44,876 bases of DNA from Nitrososphaerota archaeon (lineage in GTDB: Archaea; Thermoproteota; Nitrososphaeria; Nitrososphaerales; Nitrosopumilaceae). Shown piece by piece: positions 32,984 to 42,599 of this stretch. Position 1 is the stretch's first letter, and every line of letters begins with the position of its first letter. The stretch spans positions 1 to 44,876 of the forward strand of contig JAGWGU010000008.1 of assembly GCA_028867275.1 (NCBI GenBank), written 5' to 3'. The notes below the pieces were generated by a model. That model made no database searches, was not told the origin of the DNA, and saw only the letters and a program-made list of their open reading frames with translations. A program made the translations under genes and the position numbers.

Positions 32984-33112
32984 ATGGCAATGCCTGAAGA
33001 AATAATATTCAAAACAGTAAAAGTTTCTGATAAGGAGCAGAGAGAACATAATGGAAAAAGTAACAAAAAAGAACTCTATGATATTTTTAAAGCCTATTTT
33101 TCAGTGCAATGA
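32984..33112 (+). CDS. Possible small protein (42 aa)
   Basis: Starts MAMPEEIIFKTVKVSDKEQR and ends KELYDIFKAYFSVQ. Amphipathic, charged and without a membrane segment. A TATA-like CTTCTTATAA lies about 30 bases before the start (32951-32960), which fits a leaderless transcript. It sits directly after the toxin gene in a 237-bp gap. No family is recognised; it could be real or chance. Confidence 0.35.
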   Translation: MAMPEEIIFKTVKVSDKEQREHNGKSNKKELYDIFKAYFSVQ

Positions 33113-33141
33113 CAAGAAATGCGTATCCGAGATACTTGAAT

Positions 33142-33150
33142 CATAAATAC
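33142..33150 (+). promoter_or_regulatory. TATA box of the secreted-protein gene
   Basis: CATAAATAC about 28 bases before the ATG at 33174; leaderless spacing. Confidence 0.5.
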
Positions 33151-33173
33151 TCCTAAAAATCAAGTCTAATCAC

Positions 33174-34001
33174 ATGAGAACAACTTCAATACTTCTTGTA
33201 ATTATTCTGGTAACGACACCTGGAATAGCACTTGCTCAGAGTGCTACACCAATCACGTTACTGACAGACAAGCAGTCCTATGTTGCAGGAGACACCATAA
33301 CCATATCAGGAACAATATCGTCCCTTGGTACCTCAAACAGCGCAGTCCTGCAAGTTTTCAACCCGTTTAATGTGCTGGTGCAAATTGGAACGATCAATCT
33401 TGCACCAGATGGAACATTTTCCAAGACAATAAAAGCAGAAGGTCAGTCCTGGGAAAATGATGGCTCGTACCAAGTCAAAGTAATCTACGTATCAACACCA
33501 GTACTTGCATCGGGTACTGTAAATATTAATTTCAAAGCAACCTCTGTCCAGTCCACACCCTCTTCCTCTCCAACTGTACAACCACCTTCAACACAGCCTT
33601 CCTCACAAACACCGCCTACAACACAGGCTGGTACACAAAACACCACACATGCTACAGATGATTCCATTGATGAACAAATCAAGCAACGAATCGCACTTGC
33701 AAACAAGCTAAAGCAGCAACTTGAACAAAGTGCCACAACACAGATTCCATTCTGGGTAAAAGACAATGCAAGAAAGTGGCATGATGGGGCAATAGACAAT
33801 GCAGAATTTAGTAAAGACATACAATATTTCATCTCAAGTGGCCTGATCAAGACAGATAGTCAAGTGACACCTACCACTACCTTTGAGCACATCCCATCAT
33901 GGCAAAAAGACGTAGCACAGTGGTGGTCGCAAGGGGTTGTATCAGACTATGACTATGTAAATTCAATCCAATACCTACTTGACAAAAAAATAATCAAATG
34001 A
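33174..34001 (+). CDS. Secreted protein with Ig-like domain and two W-rich helical repeats
   Basis: A 275-residue exported protein. The signal peptide is about residues 1-21 (TPGIALAQ at its end). Residues about 25-125 form an Ig-like/bacterial-surface-like beta domain (LTDKQSYVAGDTITISG, typical of thaumarchaeal surface proteins), followed by a Pro/Thr/Gln/Ser-rich linker (about 128-160). The C-terminus has two copies of a helical repeat, FWVKDNARKWHDGAI and SWQKDVAQWWSQGVV, each ending IQYFISSGLIK or IQYLLDKKIIK. This repeat recurs in thaumarchaeal secreted proteins; its partner is unknown. Confidence 0.8.
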   Translation: MRTTSILLVIILVTTPGIALAQSATPITLLTDKQSYVAGDTITISGTISSLGTSNSAVLQVFNPFNVLVQIGTINLAPDGTFSKTIKAEGQSWENDGSYQVKVIYVSTPVLASGTVNINFKATSVQSTPSSSPTVQPPSTQPSSQTPPTTQAGTQNTTHATDDSIDEQIKQRIALANKLKQQLEQSATTQIPFWVKDNARKWHDGAIDNAEFSKDIQYFISSGLIKTDSQVTPTTTFEHIPSWQKDVAQWWSQGVVSDYDYVNSIQYLLDKKIIK

Positions 34002-34067
34002 TTTTTTTAGAAAATAATTTCAAAACAAAATTCAAACTGTAAGTTGATGGCAAAAAACAAAGCCAAG

Positions 34068-34075
34068 TTTATTTA
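34068..34075 (+). promoter_or_regulatory. TATA box of the small secreted gene
   Basis: TTTATTTA about 27 bases before the GTG at 34099; supports GTG as the start. Confidence 0.45.
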
Positions 34076-34098
34076 GGCTTGCATGGATTTTTAGTCTA

Positions 34099-34533
34099 GT
34101 GAAATCACTACTTGCTCTTGCCTTTGCATTTGTTTTGATGGTATCATTTGCAAACTCGTATGCACAAAGCCCACAGAATAACATGGCAATCCATGTTCAG
34201 GTAAAAGTACAAAACTCTGATGGAGCCCTTGTTGCGTATCTTGAGACAGACAAGGTGATAATAACTGATTATGCAAGTTTAAACGCCCTTCTTGATGGCA
34301 ATTCTCCTCTCTTACATAAAAAAATCATATCAATAGGAGATCAAAAGTATGAGCTTATCAAGGCAACTGATGTTCTAATACACCCGTCTTCTACAATTGT
34401 ATCTGAGAATCTAATTTCTGCACAGAGTGGTAACTCAAATGAACTCTTGGCATTTGCAGATCATGATGGTTATCCAGTAGTAAAAGGAGACAAGGTAACT
34501 ACCTACTGGACTATACTTCGACCTGTTTCCTAG
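34099..34533 (+). CDS. Small secreted protein of unknown function
   Basis: A 144-residue protein starting at GTG. The signal peptide is about residues 1-22 (FVLMVSFANSYAQ). The mature part (NMAIHVQVKVQNSDGALVAYLETDK..., ending VTTYWTILRPVS) appears as a compact beta-rich domain without cysteines or known motifs. The last 23 bases overlap the convergent membrane-protein gene. I do not recognise the family. Confidence 0.65.
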   Translation: MKSLLALAFAFVLMVSFANSYAQSPQNNMAIHVQVKVQNSDGALVAYLETDKVIITDYASLNALLDGNSPLLHKKIISIGDQKYELIKATDVLIHPSSTIVSENLISAQSGNSNELLAFADHDGYPVVKGDKVTTYWTILRPVS

Positions 34534-35782
34534 TTCTATTTGATAACAAAACCCCCACTCCGACTGCAAAGAACACAGCAAGTGAGACAAATCGGTATGG
34601 CTGGTTTGTCTGGTTTGTTATGGCCACCAAAAATGGAGATGTTAACAACATTCCAAGTATCATTATCATGATGGAATCTGCATGTAGTACTCCTCTACGT
34701 GAGGCAAAAAACAACATTACAGTTAGCGGAAGCAAAAAGATCAAGATTACATAATCAAATCTCATCTGCATTGCCATTGCAGAAAATCCTTGCCAAAATT
34801 CTACATCATTAAATCCAGTATCTCCACCAGGCAAAATTTTCTTGAAGATGACAAATGAAGATGCAAGTATTATTACAATGATTCCATAGGAGGCAAGTGA
34901 GTAAACCTTTGATCTTCTTGAAAGACTTGATCTTGCTATAAAGTACAAACTCATGGGAAGAAATGCAACGGTTAGTGCCTTTGAAAATATGGAAATAAAA
35001 TATGGTACAGGAGATGATTGCCAGAATCTTTGGATCATGTATAGTGAGAAAAGATACAAGGCTATCCACGAGTTGTCATAGCTTGCAGTGGTGCTGTATG
35101 AAACAAATATGTCGCTTTGGAGCAACACTGCCATCGATATGATTCCTGCAAACTTTTTTTGTGTGATGTTTGCAGTGAAAAAATAGACAAGCAAAAGCAA
35201 TGCAATGCTTGTGATAAACGGAATTGCCCTGATGTTTCCAAAGATGTGTAATGATCCCGAAAGAAGCAGGTATTTTACATGCGGTTCAAAGCTATGTGTA
35301 AAGTCAGAAATGGTCCATGACTGTAATCTTTCTTTTACTCTCTTGTAGTCTTCCCATGTCTCCTCTTTTGCAAGTGTTCCTGCAGTTATGGCACAAAAAA
35401 TTGCAAGTATTATGATTATTCCAATAGCAGCTTGTTTTTTTGAAACTTCAAAACTTGAAATTTTTTTCAAGATATTGTTAACCTTAATTCCCTTGTAGTA
35501 TGCAACTCCAATTCCTAAAACCAGGACATTTGTAATGATTAACGGAACTGCAAGAAATCCTGGTGTAAAGGGATCAATTACTTCTGTTTCTAAAATGTCT
35601 GAATGAAAAGGACTTGTTGTACGTATTACAAGGGCAGGAAAAATTACTGAAATTATGCTTATCAATACAATAACCAGTGTAGGGATAAAGACTGCCCAAG
35701 GGAGAATCTTGTTTGAAACTTGGTTGACTTTTGGCATTTTTACATCCCCCGAACCTGTTTTCGAGTTTGCCATATTTTGCAT
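34511..35782 (-). CDS. Polytopic membrane protein, possibly GT-C-like
   Basis: A 423-residue protein with a short charged N-terminus and about ten hydrophobic helices. Between helices 1 and 2 is a polar loop (RTTSPFHSDILETEVIDPF), and after the third is TLAKEETWEDYKRVKE. This layout, with a first extracellular loop holding acidic residues, is like GT-C glycosyltransferases, but no clear catalytic motif is visible. A glycosyltransferase or transporter role is inference from shape and from the neighbouring GT2 gene. Confidence 0.65.
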   Translation of the reverse strand: MQNMANSKTGSGDVKMPKVNQVSNKILPWAVFIPTLVIVLISIISVIFPALVIRTTSPFHSDILETEVIDPFTPGFLAVPLIITNVLVLGIGVAYYKGIKVNNILKKISSFEVSKKQAAIGIIIILAIFCAITAGTLAKEETWEDYKRVKERLQSWTISDFTHSFEPHVKYLLLSGSLHIFGNIRAIPFITSIALLLLVYFFTANITQKKFAGIISMAVLLQSDIFVSYSTTASYDNSWIALYLFSLYMIQRFWQSSPVPYFISIFSKALTVAFLPMSLYFIARSSLSRRSKVYSLASYGIIVIILASSFVIFKKILPGGDTGFNDVEFWQGFSAMAMQMRFDYVILIFLLPLTVMLFFASRRGVLHADSIMIMILGMLLTSPFLVAITNQTNQPYRFVSLAVFFAVGVGVLLSNRTRKQVEV

Positions 35783-35887
35783 AAAATCAAGTGCCTTAAA
35801 ACTTGAACGGAATTTTACTTTACCAAAATACTATTTGGGCCTGTAACCGCAAACTAAATTAGAAGACAGATAGAGTCTGTACTAATA

Positions 35888-36763
35888 ATGAAACTTGTAG
35901 GCATTCCCGCATATAATGAAGAAAAATCAATAGGTGATATGGTCAAAAAATCCCTACAATATTCTGATAAAGTCATAGTTGTAGATGATGGCTCTACTGA
36001 TGATACCGCACAAATTGCAAAACAAAATGGAGCTACAGTAATCTCACACAAAAAAAATGAAGGTTATGGAGCCTCTGTTATCACATTGTTTGACAGGGCA
36101 AGACAGGAAAATACAGATATTCTAGTTCTAATGGATGGTGATGGACAGCACAACCCTGAACAAATTCCACTTTTGATAAATACATTGCAAGAAAATAATG
36201 TTGATGTAGTAATAGGTTCAAGATTTTTAGATACGGCATCCAAAACACCAGGGTATAGAAAAAGAGGAATCAAGATAATAACATCGGCTGCAAATTTTGG
36301 AACCGACTTTAAGGTGACCGATGCCCAGTCTGGTTTTAGAGCATATTCAAAAAGGGCAATAGAATCAATTCATCCCACTGAAACCGGCATGGCAATATCA
36401 ACAGAAATATTGCTTAAAATCTCAAACAAGGGACTCTCTGTTGCCGAGGTCCCAATCACTGTATCTTATGATGATGACTCTTCCACAGAACATCCGGTTC
36501 CACATGGCATTGCAGTACTGATGAACACTTTGAAATTTGTTTCAGTCAAACATCCGATTCCATTTTATGGATTTCCCGGTGTGGCACTTGTAATAATTGG
36601 CTCTGTACTTGGATACCAGTTCCTTGATGCATATCTAAACAAGCAGACTATATTTTTGGGCTCGTTGATGGCTTCGATCATACTATTCTTGGTAGGCACA
36701 ATTCTCTGTGTTACTTCGGTCATACTGTTTTCAATGGCTACACTAATTCGAGAAAAAAACTGA
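35888..36763 (+). CDS. GT2 glycosyltransferase, polyprenyl-phosphate sugar synthase type
   Basis: A 291-residue enzyme: GT-A domain (LVGIPAYNEEKSIGDMV, VIVVDDGSTDDT, LVLMDGDGQHNPEQI with DGD as DxD, VIGSRFLD) and two C-terminal helices (about residues 218-240 and 245-280). This is the architecture of dolichyl-phosphate glucose/mannose synthases, such as the AglJ group in archaea. Next to the S-layer gene, it may load dolichyl phosphate for S-layer N-glycosylation; this is inference. Sugar specificity is not visible. Confidence 0.88.
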   Translation: MKLVGIPAYNEEKSIGDMVKKSLQYSDKVIVVDDGSTDDTAQIAKQNGATVISHKKNEGYGASVITLFDRARQENTDILVLMDGDGQHNPEQIPLLINTLQENNVDVVIGSRFLDTASKTPGYRKRGIKIITSAANFGTDFKVTDAQSGFRAYSKRAIESIHPTETGMAISTEILLKISNKGLSVAEVPITVSYDDDSSTEHPVPHGIAVLMNTLKFVSVKHPIPFYGFPGVALVIIGSVLGYQFLDAYLNKQTIFLGSLMASIILFLVGTILCVTSVILFSMATLIREKN

Positions 36764-36900
36764 AAGATCTGGTGGGATCACCAAAAAAAGGCCGAATTTG
36801 TAAGTTCTTTATGGTGCTATAACACATTTTTCATAAATTTGTCTCATGATGTGCAAATTACCTAAATCTACACAAAGAAATGAACAATTCGTCCATTATG

Positions 36901-36910
36901 CTTATATATC
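36901..36910 (+). promoter_or_regulatory. Strong TATA box of the S-layer gene
   Basis: CTTATATATC centred about 33 bases before the ATG at 36938. It is one of the clearest TATA boxes in the window, fitting a gene expressed at very high level. Confidence 0.6.
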
Positions 36911-36937
36911 AATTTCCGGTCAAAAATTACAATAACT

Positions 36938-39900
36938 ATGTACAACGAAACAATACGAAAAATAACTAGTCTAACACTATTAACAATACTTGTTGCTAGC
37001 AGTGTAGCTATTGCATTGCCAACCGCAATGCCAGCAGCACATGCAGCAACAAACGCCAACTTGTTCGTCTCTGCTGAGAACTCTCAATTCAACAACTACT
37101 TTGCCGGTCCTCAAGTAATCCAAGTAGTCGTGGCTGATCCTGATATAAACAGATTAGACCAGGCTTATGGTGAACCTGTCGTAACCGTCAACGGTAAGAG
37201 ATTGAGAATGGCTCAGGGCACAGACGGAAACTGGTATGCGTACTTTGCAGATAGAAATCAAGCAATTGCAGCAGGTAACACTGCAGCAGTTAGTGGTAAA
37301 GGCCTCAACTTTGGTGGCTTTTGTAGATCAGATTCAACCCTAGGTAAAAACCTCGGTGGATTGAACTTTGCAGATACAAAGGGTTTCACCATTGCAAGAG
37401 GTGCATTTGTTTCTACGAATCACACTGCAGGCAACCCAATTAGCACAAATACATTTGGTGCCTGTACTGATACACGAGGATCAGGTCTAACCATAAGTCA
37501 AATGGAACATGTTGTAAGACAAAACAAGACTCTTAACATCAATACATCTGGCTTTGGCTCTGGCAAAAACATGACCGAATATGGTCAAATTTGGCCAGTA
37601 ATCCAGCTCTATGACTTCTCTGCAATTCCAAGCGCAGTAACAGTGGACTATCAAAAGAACGGTGGCGACCAAATCGTCAACTTGACCTTTGATAGAATTC
37701 CACAGAACCTGATCACAGTTACAACAGATAGGTCAACCTATCCAGAAAACTCTCAAGTATTCTTGACAATGAACGACCCACAACTTAACATTGACCCAAC
37801 AGAGGACGACTCTTGGACATGGGGTGCAAATGCCAACAATAATACATTGTATTATGAGGCATTCACCAGAAACGGTGCAGTTGATGCTGACGGTGGAGCA
37901 GGAATGCAAAACCTAGTCGGCAACTTGACCACCTTCATGTTCAACCATAACGGTAAATTGACAATCAACGCAGCGGCATCAAACCCGTCTGTTAGAGTTG
38001 TCAACTTTGCCGCAAACGGTAAACAGCAACTCAACGGTTCAACAACAATTGTAGGCAACCCAGCATCACTAAAAACATCCAGCATCTCCTTAGGCTCTGA
38101 ACCAATTACGTTCATCGAGCAGGGCGGTGTAAACACTGGTGTATTTGGAAACTGGGACGGAGCAAAACACTCTACCATTGTCACAGTAAATGATCCAAGC
38201 ATAAGAGGCCAGTCTGCTACCTTCAGATACAACGATATCGGAGGATCAATAGTAGGTGGATTCGCATTTGGTACAATTACTGAGGGTTCAACCAACAATA
38301 CTTGGGCATCAGGCCAGAGACTCACAGTTACATTGACTGACAATGATCAAAACAGGAACGCAAAGATTACTGAACATTTGAACGATTATGATGGCTCAGT
38401 TGACAGAATCACTACAATGAAGATTGGTACTCCATTCTCATTGACAAGTGGTCAACCATCCCTCAATACCTTAGCTCTTGACCCAAGTGTCATGCACGGT
38501 AAACAGGGAACCATCACAAAATTCTCAAACGGTACCATGAAAATTAATTTCGGTGGTATAAGTAACTCTACCGATCCTGACATTGCTCAAGACGAATCAT
38601 TTAGCAACCGTGCAGTTCCTACATTTGTAAACAATACTGGCACTAACCCACAGGTTAAGCTAATTAACGGTGGACATGTCATCATAGACACAACAGCAAC
38701 CATGCAGACATTGTTGAAAACAATCAATGATCCACGTGGCTCTACTGCAGGAACCAGATTCCATGGATTCAACTTTTTGAACTATGATTTGAGAGGATAC
38801 TCAAGTCTTAACGGTGCAAACGGTACTGATCCATCCGGAGTCCAGGTATTCTTGGTGTATTCTACAAATGTGACCTCGCAGGTAACTGGTGCAGGAACGA
38901 CTGTAAAGTCCTTCATCAATGCTACAAGTGGTCAGGTCAATAACAATGTACACTACATCTCTATTGCAAACTCTACAAGTCTAATTGATTTCATAAACCT
39001 CAACGGTACCCAGAAACTATCTGGTGATAACCACGGTAGCTTCTTTACTCCAGGTGTAGACAACAACCATCAAAAGGTTGCTAACGGTACACTTGTGATG
39101 TCAAGAATCTTTGGTGTCAACGGAGTGGGTGGAATTCCAACCAACGCAAACGTTGGTTTGATGTTCCAGTTCAACACTACCAGTACCGGTATATCCTTGC
39201 CACTTGCAACATCGACCTCAACAAAGGCGGTGACCAAGGGCATTCCAACAGTAGCAGACTTCTTCTCTGTTGGTTACAAGGGTGATGGTCTAACAAACGA
39301 CCAGAGAGTAAACAACGGCATCTACAGATTCGAGCTTGAAGAAACCGGTGACAACACTGGTGTATTCACAGGCACTGACCAATATGTCATGCTCAACCAG
39401 CTCAACATCCTAGACCCGAACACCTACTCTACATTGAGGACAATCAACCACGACGTAAAGTTTGTAGCTATTCAAGACATGCTCCAGGCTGAAGCACGTG
39501 CACCACAGGCAACATTCCTTGACCTCGGTCAAGATGGTGTCAATACGCAGGTATCTGCGCAAGTGGATGTACCAACTCACACTGGTGTCATTTCATTTGA
39601 TTCAAAGACATACAAGATAGGCGATACTGTGACAATCACATTAAACGACGCAGACCTCAACGTTGACAATGACTTAGTTGACATTTACACCGCAGTCGCA
39701 CCAACTAATACCAACCTAAGCGGTTCAATCATACAAAGTGGACAAGATGTTGCTACCGATACAATCGGTAAAGCAGGTCTTGGCTCACTGTCTGATGGTA
39801 GAGCATTTGGTAGACTCGTAGATGTACAATTTGGCCAAGCCAACATTAGATGGTCCAACTCTCCAATATCCAGTCCAACCACAAATGACAACACTGGCTC

Positions 39901-42469
39901 TTGCTTTACAAACAGCACTAATGCCTTTGTTGACTCTAACGGTGGAACCGCTGCAGGATTTGCCACAAGCTTATCCGCAACTGGCTTCTCACTAGTAGAG
40001 ACTGGTCCTTCAACAGGTATCTTCACAGGTAACTTTGAAATTCCAGACCAATTGTGCCAAGATGGCAGCATAGTCTCAGCAGTAGGTCAGAACATCAAGG
40101 TCAACTATGTTGACTTTAGAGATAGCTCTGGCAAACTGGTAGAGATATCTGACAACGCAGGCATTCGAGGTAATACTGGTTCAGTTAAGCTCGACAAGGC
40201 TGTGTACCCAGTACCATTTGGTACAATCGGTGCAACAACAGGTTCTTCCGACTTTAACCAACCAGCATCTACCAAGACAACAAGTCTTGCAGGTGTCTTC
40301 CCATTGCACAGAGATATCATAGGCTCTAGTAAAATCGGTGGACTAAAGACTGCAAACGTGTTGGCAAGTGGCGATGTTCTAGTCCACATCAGAGTAAATG
40401 ATCAAGACTATAACACATCACCAACTGGTACTGATCATATTGCAGTTGATGTGAACGGTGATAAACACGGTCCTGTAGCAGTCCAAATTACCAGACAAGG
40501 CCAATCAATGCTTTTGGCAACAGCTGGTGGTCCAGCAATCAAGGGTGGTAAGATCGTTAACCTTGGCAGTGCAGCATTACCTGTAGCAGGCGATGTAGCA
40601 TACTCTCAAGTTAGAGATCTAGGTCCAATGACCGAAATCGCTCCAGATGCAGGAATCTTCCAAGCAGACTTGCCAATCAAGCTCACTGATGGTCCAGCTG
40701 GTACTGACTGTCCAAAAGTCAATAACTGGGATGGCTCCATAAACGGAACATCTGGTTATACAACTAAACAGGATAGCAGATTTGGTACTCCAACAGGTAT
40801 CAGTACCGCTAGCAATAACGGTAATGCAACATCTGGTAGCAACTATTGTGTAAGACAAGGTGATGTTCTCACTGTAACTTACACTGATACCAATGATGCA
40901 TCAGGTCACACACAAACAGTCACAGACTCTTCCACATTTGACTTAAGAAACGGTGTACTACAATCAGACAAATCTGTTTACATCATAGGTTCAGACATGA
41001 TTCTCACACTCGTGGAACCAGACTTTAACCTAGATTCACAGACTGCTGATACTGTTCCATTAGACTTGATTGAATGGGATTCCCACGCATTCAAGAATAC
41101 AATGGGACAGCTTGGTGGACAGGCTTCCGCATTTGATGCAAAGCCATCTACCTTTGTAGAGACAGGTAAAGACACAGGTATCTTCCAATCTGTAATCAAG
41201 ATTCCAAAGACACTCAATGGAAACTTGTTAGAGAGAGGAGAACAGATCCACTTAGAATACACTGACTGGGGTCCAGCAGGTTCCAAGATAGTAGGTGCAA
41301 ACAACCAAGATATACAGTTGACCATCTACACATCAAACTTTGGAGCAACAGTTGAACTCGATCAGAAAGTATACACCTGGACTGACCGTGTCTACATTAC
41401 CGTAGTCGCACCAGACCACAACTTTGATCCAAACCTTATCGACACCATTGGAGACAATGATGAAAACAAGGTTACCGTATCAACTAGAGGCAACAATCTC
41501 AGCCCATACAAATTGGTTGAGACTGGAGTCGACACAGGTATCTTCACTGGATATGTCATCCTACAAGGTGACAAGAACATTGTAAGTACTGGTGGAGTTG
41601 ACGGTTCTGGATTACTCCCAACAGGAGTACAAGGTGTAGTCTCTGGTAGCGGTCCAACAGATGGATTCCTACCAGCAACCGAACAAGATGGTGTATCAGT
41701 ATCATTTGAATTCACAAGAGATCAAACTGTTACTGGCTCTGCACTCATCCGCTGGAACATCGGTGAGATCAAGTGGTTAGAGGCAAGCTACCCAGCCAAC
41801 GGCCAGGGAGTATTGCAAATAGTTGACCCAGACATGAACCTTAATCCAAAGGCAGTTGACAAGTTCGACACCAACGTATGGTCTGACTCTGACTCAGGTG
41901 GCATCAAGCTCACCATGACAGAGACTGGCGAAGCAACAGGTATCTTCCAAGGTACAGTGTACTTTACCACAAACTTCCAGTCATCTGGAAACAGATTGCA
42001 CGTTGCTGAAGGTGACACCGTAACAGGTGAATACCGAGACAGAACATTGCCACCGCCATACACACCATCTGATCAATTGAGATTGACTTCGACAACATTC
42101 ATTGGAACAATAGTGCCACCACTCGAAAGAGCACCGGCATCTAACCCAAGAATCGTTGACTCGTTTGGCAATGCAATTACTGGTGCAGTAAAATCAGGAC
42201 AGCAGATACAAATTACTGCTGACTTGACAAACGGCCAGGACAGAGATCAACCATTTGCATACTTGGTACAAATACAAGATGCTAACGGGGTGACTGTGTC
42301 ATTATCTTGGATCACAGGTACATTGACTGCAGGTCAATCGCTCAATCCGGCACAATCTTGGACTCCTCAATCCTCTGGAACATACACTGCTCAAATCTTT
42401 GTATGGCAGAGCATTGACAATCCAAACGCATTGTCGCCGCCTTTGACAACTACAATAAACGTAGCATAG
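36938..42469 (+). CDS. S-layer protein
   Basis: A 1,843-residue exported protein, similar in size and layout to the Nitrosopumilus maritimus S-layer protein (Nmar_1547, about 1.7 kDa x10^2 residues). The signal peptide is about residues 1-36 (ending AMPAAHAATN). The body is a chain of Ig-like domains marked by two recurrent motifs: an acidic D-x-D-x-N element (DPDINR, NDADLNVD, PDFNLD, PDHNFD, PDMNLN) and ETG-x-x-TGIFTG-type strands (about residues 398, 800, 1020, 1237, 1406, 1527, 1661). The last 110 residues form a separate domain. Many N-x-S/T sequons occur. It has a strong TATA box and a T-rich tract after the stop. Confidence 0.93.
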   Translation: MYNETIRKITSLTLLTILVASSVAIALPTAMPAAHAATNANLFVSAENSQFNNYFAGPQVIQVVVADPDINRLDQAYGEPVVTVNGKRLRMAQGTDGNWYAYFADRNQAIAAGNTAAVSGKGLNFGGFCRSDSTLGKNLGGLNFADTKGFTIARGAFVSTNHTAGNPISTNTFGACTDTRGSGLTISQMEHVVRQNKTLNINTSGFGSGKNMTEYGQIWPVIQLYDFSAIPSAVTVDYQKNGGDQIVNLTFDRIPQNLITVTTDRSTYPENSQVFLTMNDPQLNIDPTEDDSWTWGANANNNTLYYEAFTRNGAVDADGGAGMQNLVGNLTTFMFNHNGKLTINAAASNPSVRVVNFAANGKQQLNGSTTIVGNPASLKTSSISLGSEPITFIEQGGVNTGVFGNWDGAKHSTIVTVNDPSIRGQSATFRYNDIGGSIVGGFAFGTITEGSTNNTWASGQRLTVTLTDNDQNRNAKITEHLNDYDGSVDRITTMKIGTPFSLTSGQPSLNTLALDPSVMHGKQGTITKFSNGTMKINFGGISNSTDPDIAQDESFSNRAVPTFVNNTGTNPQVKLINGGHVIIDTTATMQTLLKTINDPRGSTAGTRFHGFNFLNYDLRGYSSLNGANGTDPSGVQVFLVYSTNVTSQVTGAGTTVKSFINATSGQVNNNVHYISIANSTSLIDFINLNGTQKLSGDNHGSFFTPGVDNNHQKVANGTLVMSRIFGVNGVGGIPTNANVGLMFQFNTTSTGISLPLATSTSTKAVTKGIPTVADFFSVGYKGDGLTNDQRVNNGIYRFELEETGDNTGVFTGTDQYVMLNQLNILDPNTYSTLRTINHDVKFVAIQDMLQAEARAPQATFLDLGQDGVNTQVSAQVDVPTHTGVISFDSKTYKIGDTVTITLNDADLNVDNDLVDIYTAVAPTNTNLSGSIIQSGQDVATDTIGKAGLGSLSDGRAFGRLVDVQFGQANIRWSNSPISSPTTNDNTGSCFTNSTNAFVDSNGGTAAGFATSLSATGFSLVETGPSTGIFTGNFEIPDQLCQDGSIVSAVGQNIKVNYVDFRDSSGKLVEISDNAGIRGNTGSVKLDKAVYPVPFGTIGATTGSSDFNQPASTKTTSLAGVFPLHRDIIGSSKIGGLKTANVLASGDVLVHIRVNDQDYNTSPTGTDHIAVDVNGDKHGPVAVQITRQGQSMLLATAGGPAIKGGKIVNLGSAALPVAGDVAYSQVRDLGPMTEIAPDAGIFQADLPIKLTDGPAGTDCPKVNNWDGSINGTSGYTTKQDSRFGTPTGISTASNNGNATSGSNYCVRQGDVLTVTYTDTNDASGHTQTVTDSSTFDLRNGVLQSDKSVYIIGSDMILTLVEPDFNLDSQTADTVPLDLIEWDSHAFKNTMGQLGGQASAFDAKPSTFVETGKDTGIFQSVIKIPKTLNGNLLERGEQIHLEYTDWGPAGSKIVGANNQDIQLTIYTSNFGATVELDQKVYTWTDRVYITVVAPDHNFDPNLIDTIGDNDENKVTVSTRGNNLSPYKLVETGVDTGIFTGYVILQGDKNIVSTGGVDGSGLLPTGVQGVVSGSGPTDGFLPATEQDGVSVSFEFTRDQTVTGSALIRWNIGEIKWLEASYPANGQGVLQIVDPDMNLNPKAVDKFDTNVWSDSDSGGIKLTMTETGEATGIFQGTVYFTTNFQSSGNRLHVAEGDTVTGEYRDRTLPPPYTPSDQLRLTSTTFIGTIVPPLERAPASNPRIVDSFGNAITGAVKSGQQIQITADLTNGQDRDQPFAYLVQIQDANGVTVSLSWITGTLTAGQSLNPAQSWTPQSSGTYTAQIFVWQSIDNPNALSPPLTTTINVA

Positions 42470-42490
42470 ACTAGTCGAAACCAAAACTAA

Positions 42491-42515
42491 CTTTCCCTCT
42501 TTTTCCTTTTTATCT
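42491..42515 (+). terminator. T-rich terminator after the S-layer gene
   Basis: A pyrimidine-rich tract with TTTTT runs (CTCTTTTTCCTTTTTATCTT) starting about 20 bases after the stop codon, as in archaeal intrinsic termination. No hairpin is needed or visible. Confidence 0.5.
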
Positions 42516-42599
42516 TAAAATGACTCCTAACGTAAGTTCTAAATTTTAATTTCCAAAATCTAAATAGTCAAATTTCAAAAGCTGTGCTTTACATTTACC

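Noticed and set aside
37852-38343. 163-aa open frame on the minus strand inside the S-layer gene
   Set aside because: Antisense shadow of a strongly coding, codon-biased gene; no start context and no recognisable motif. Similar antisense frames at 39685-40071, 40105-40389, 40978-41325 and 41392-41715 were rejected for the same reason.
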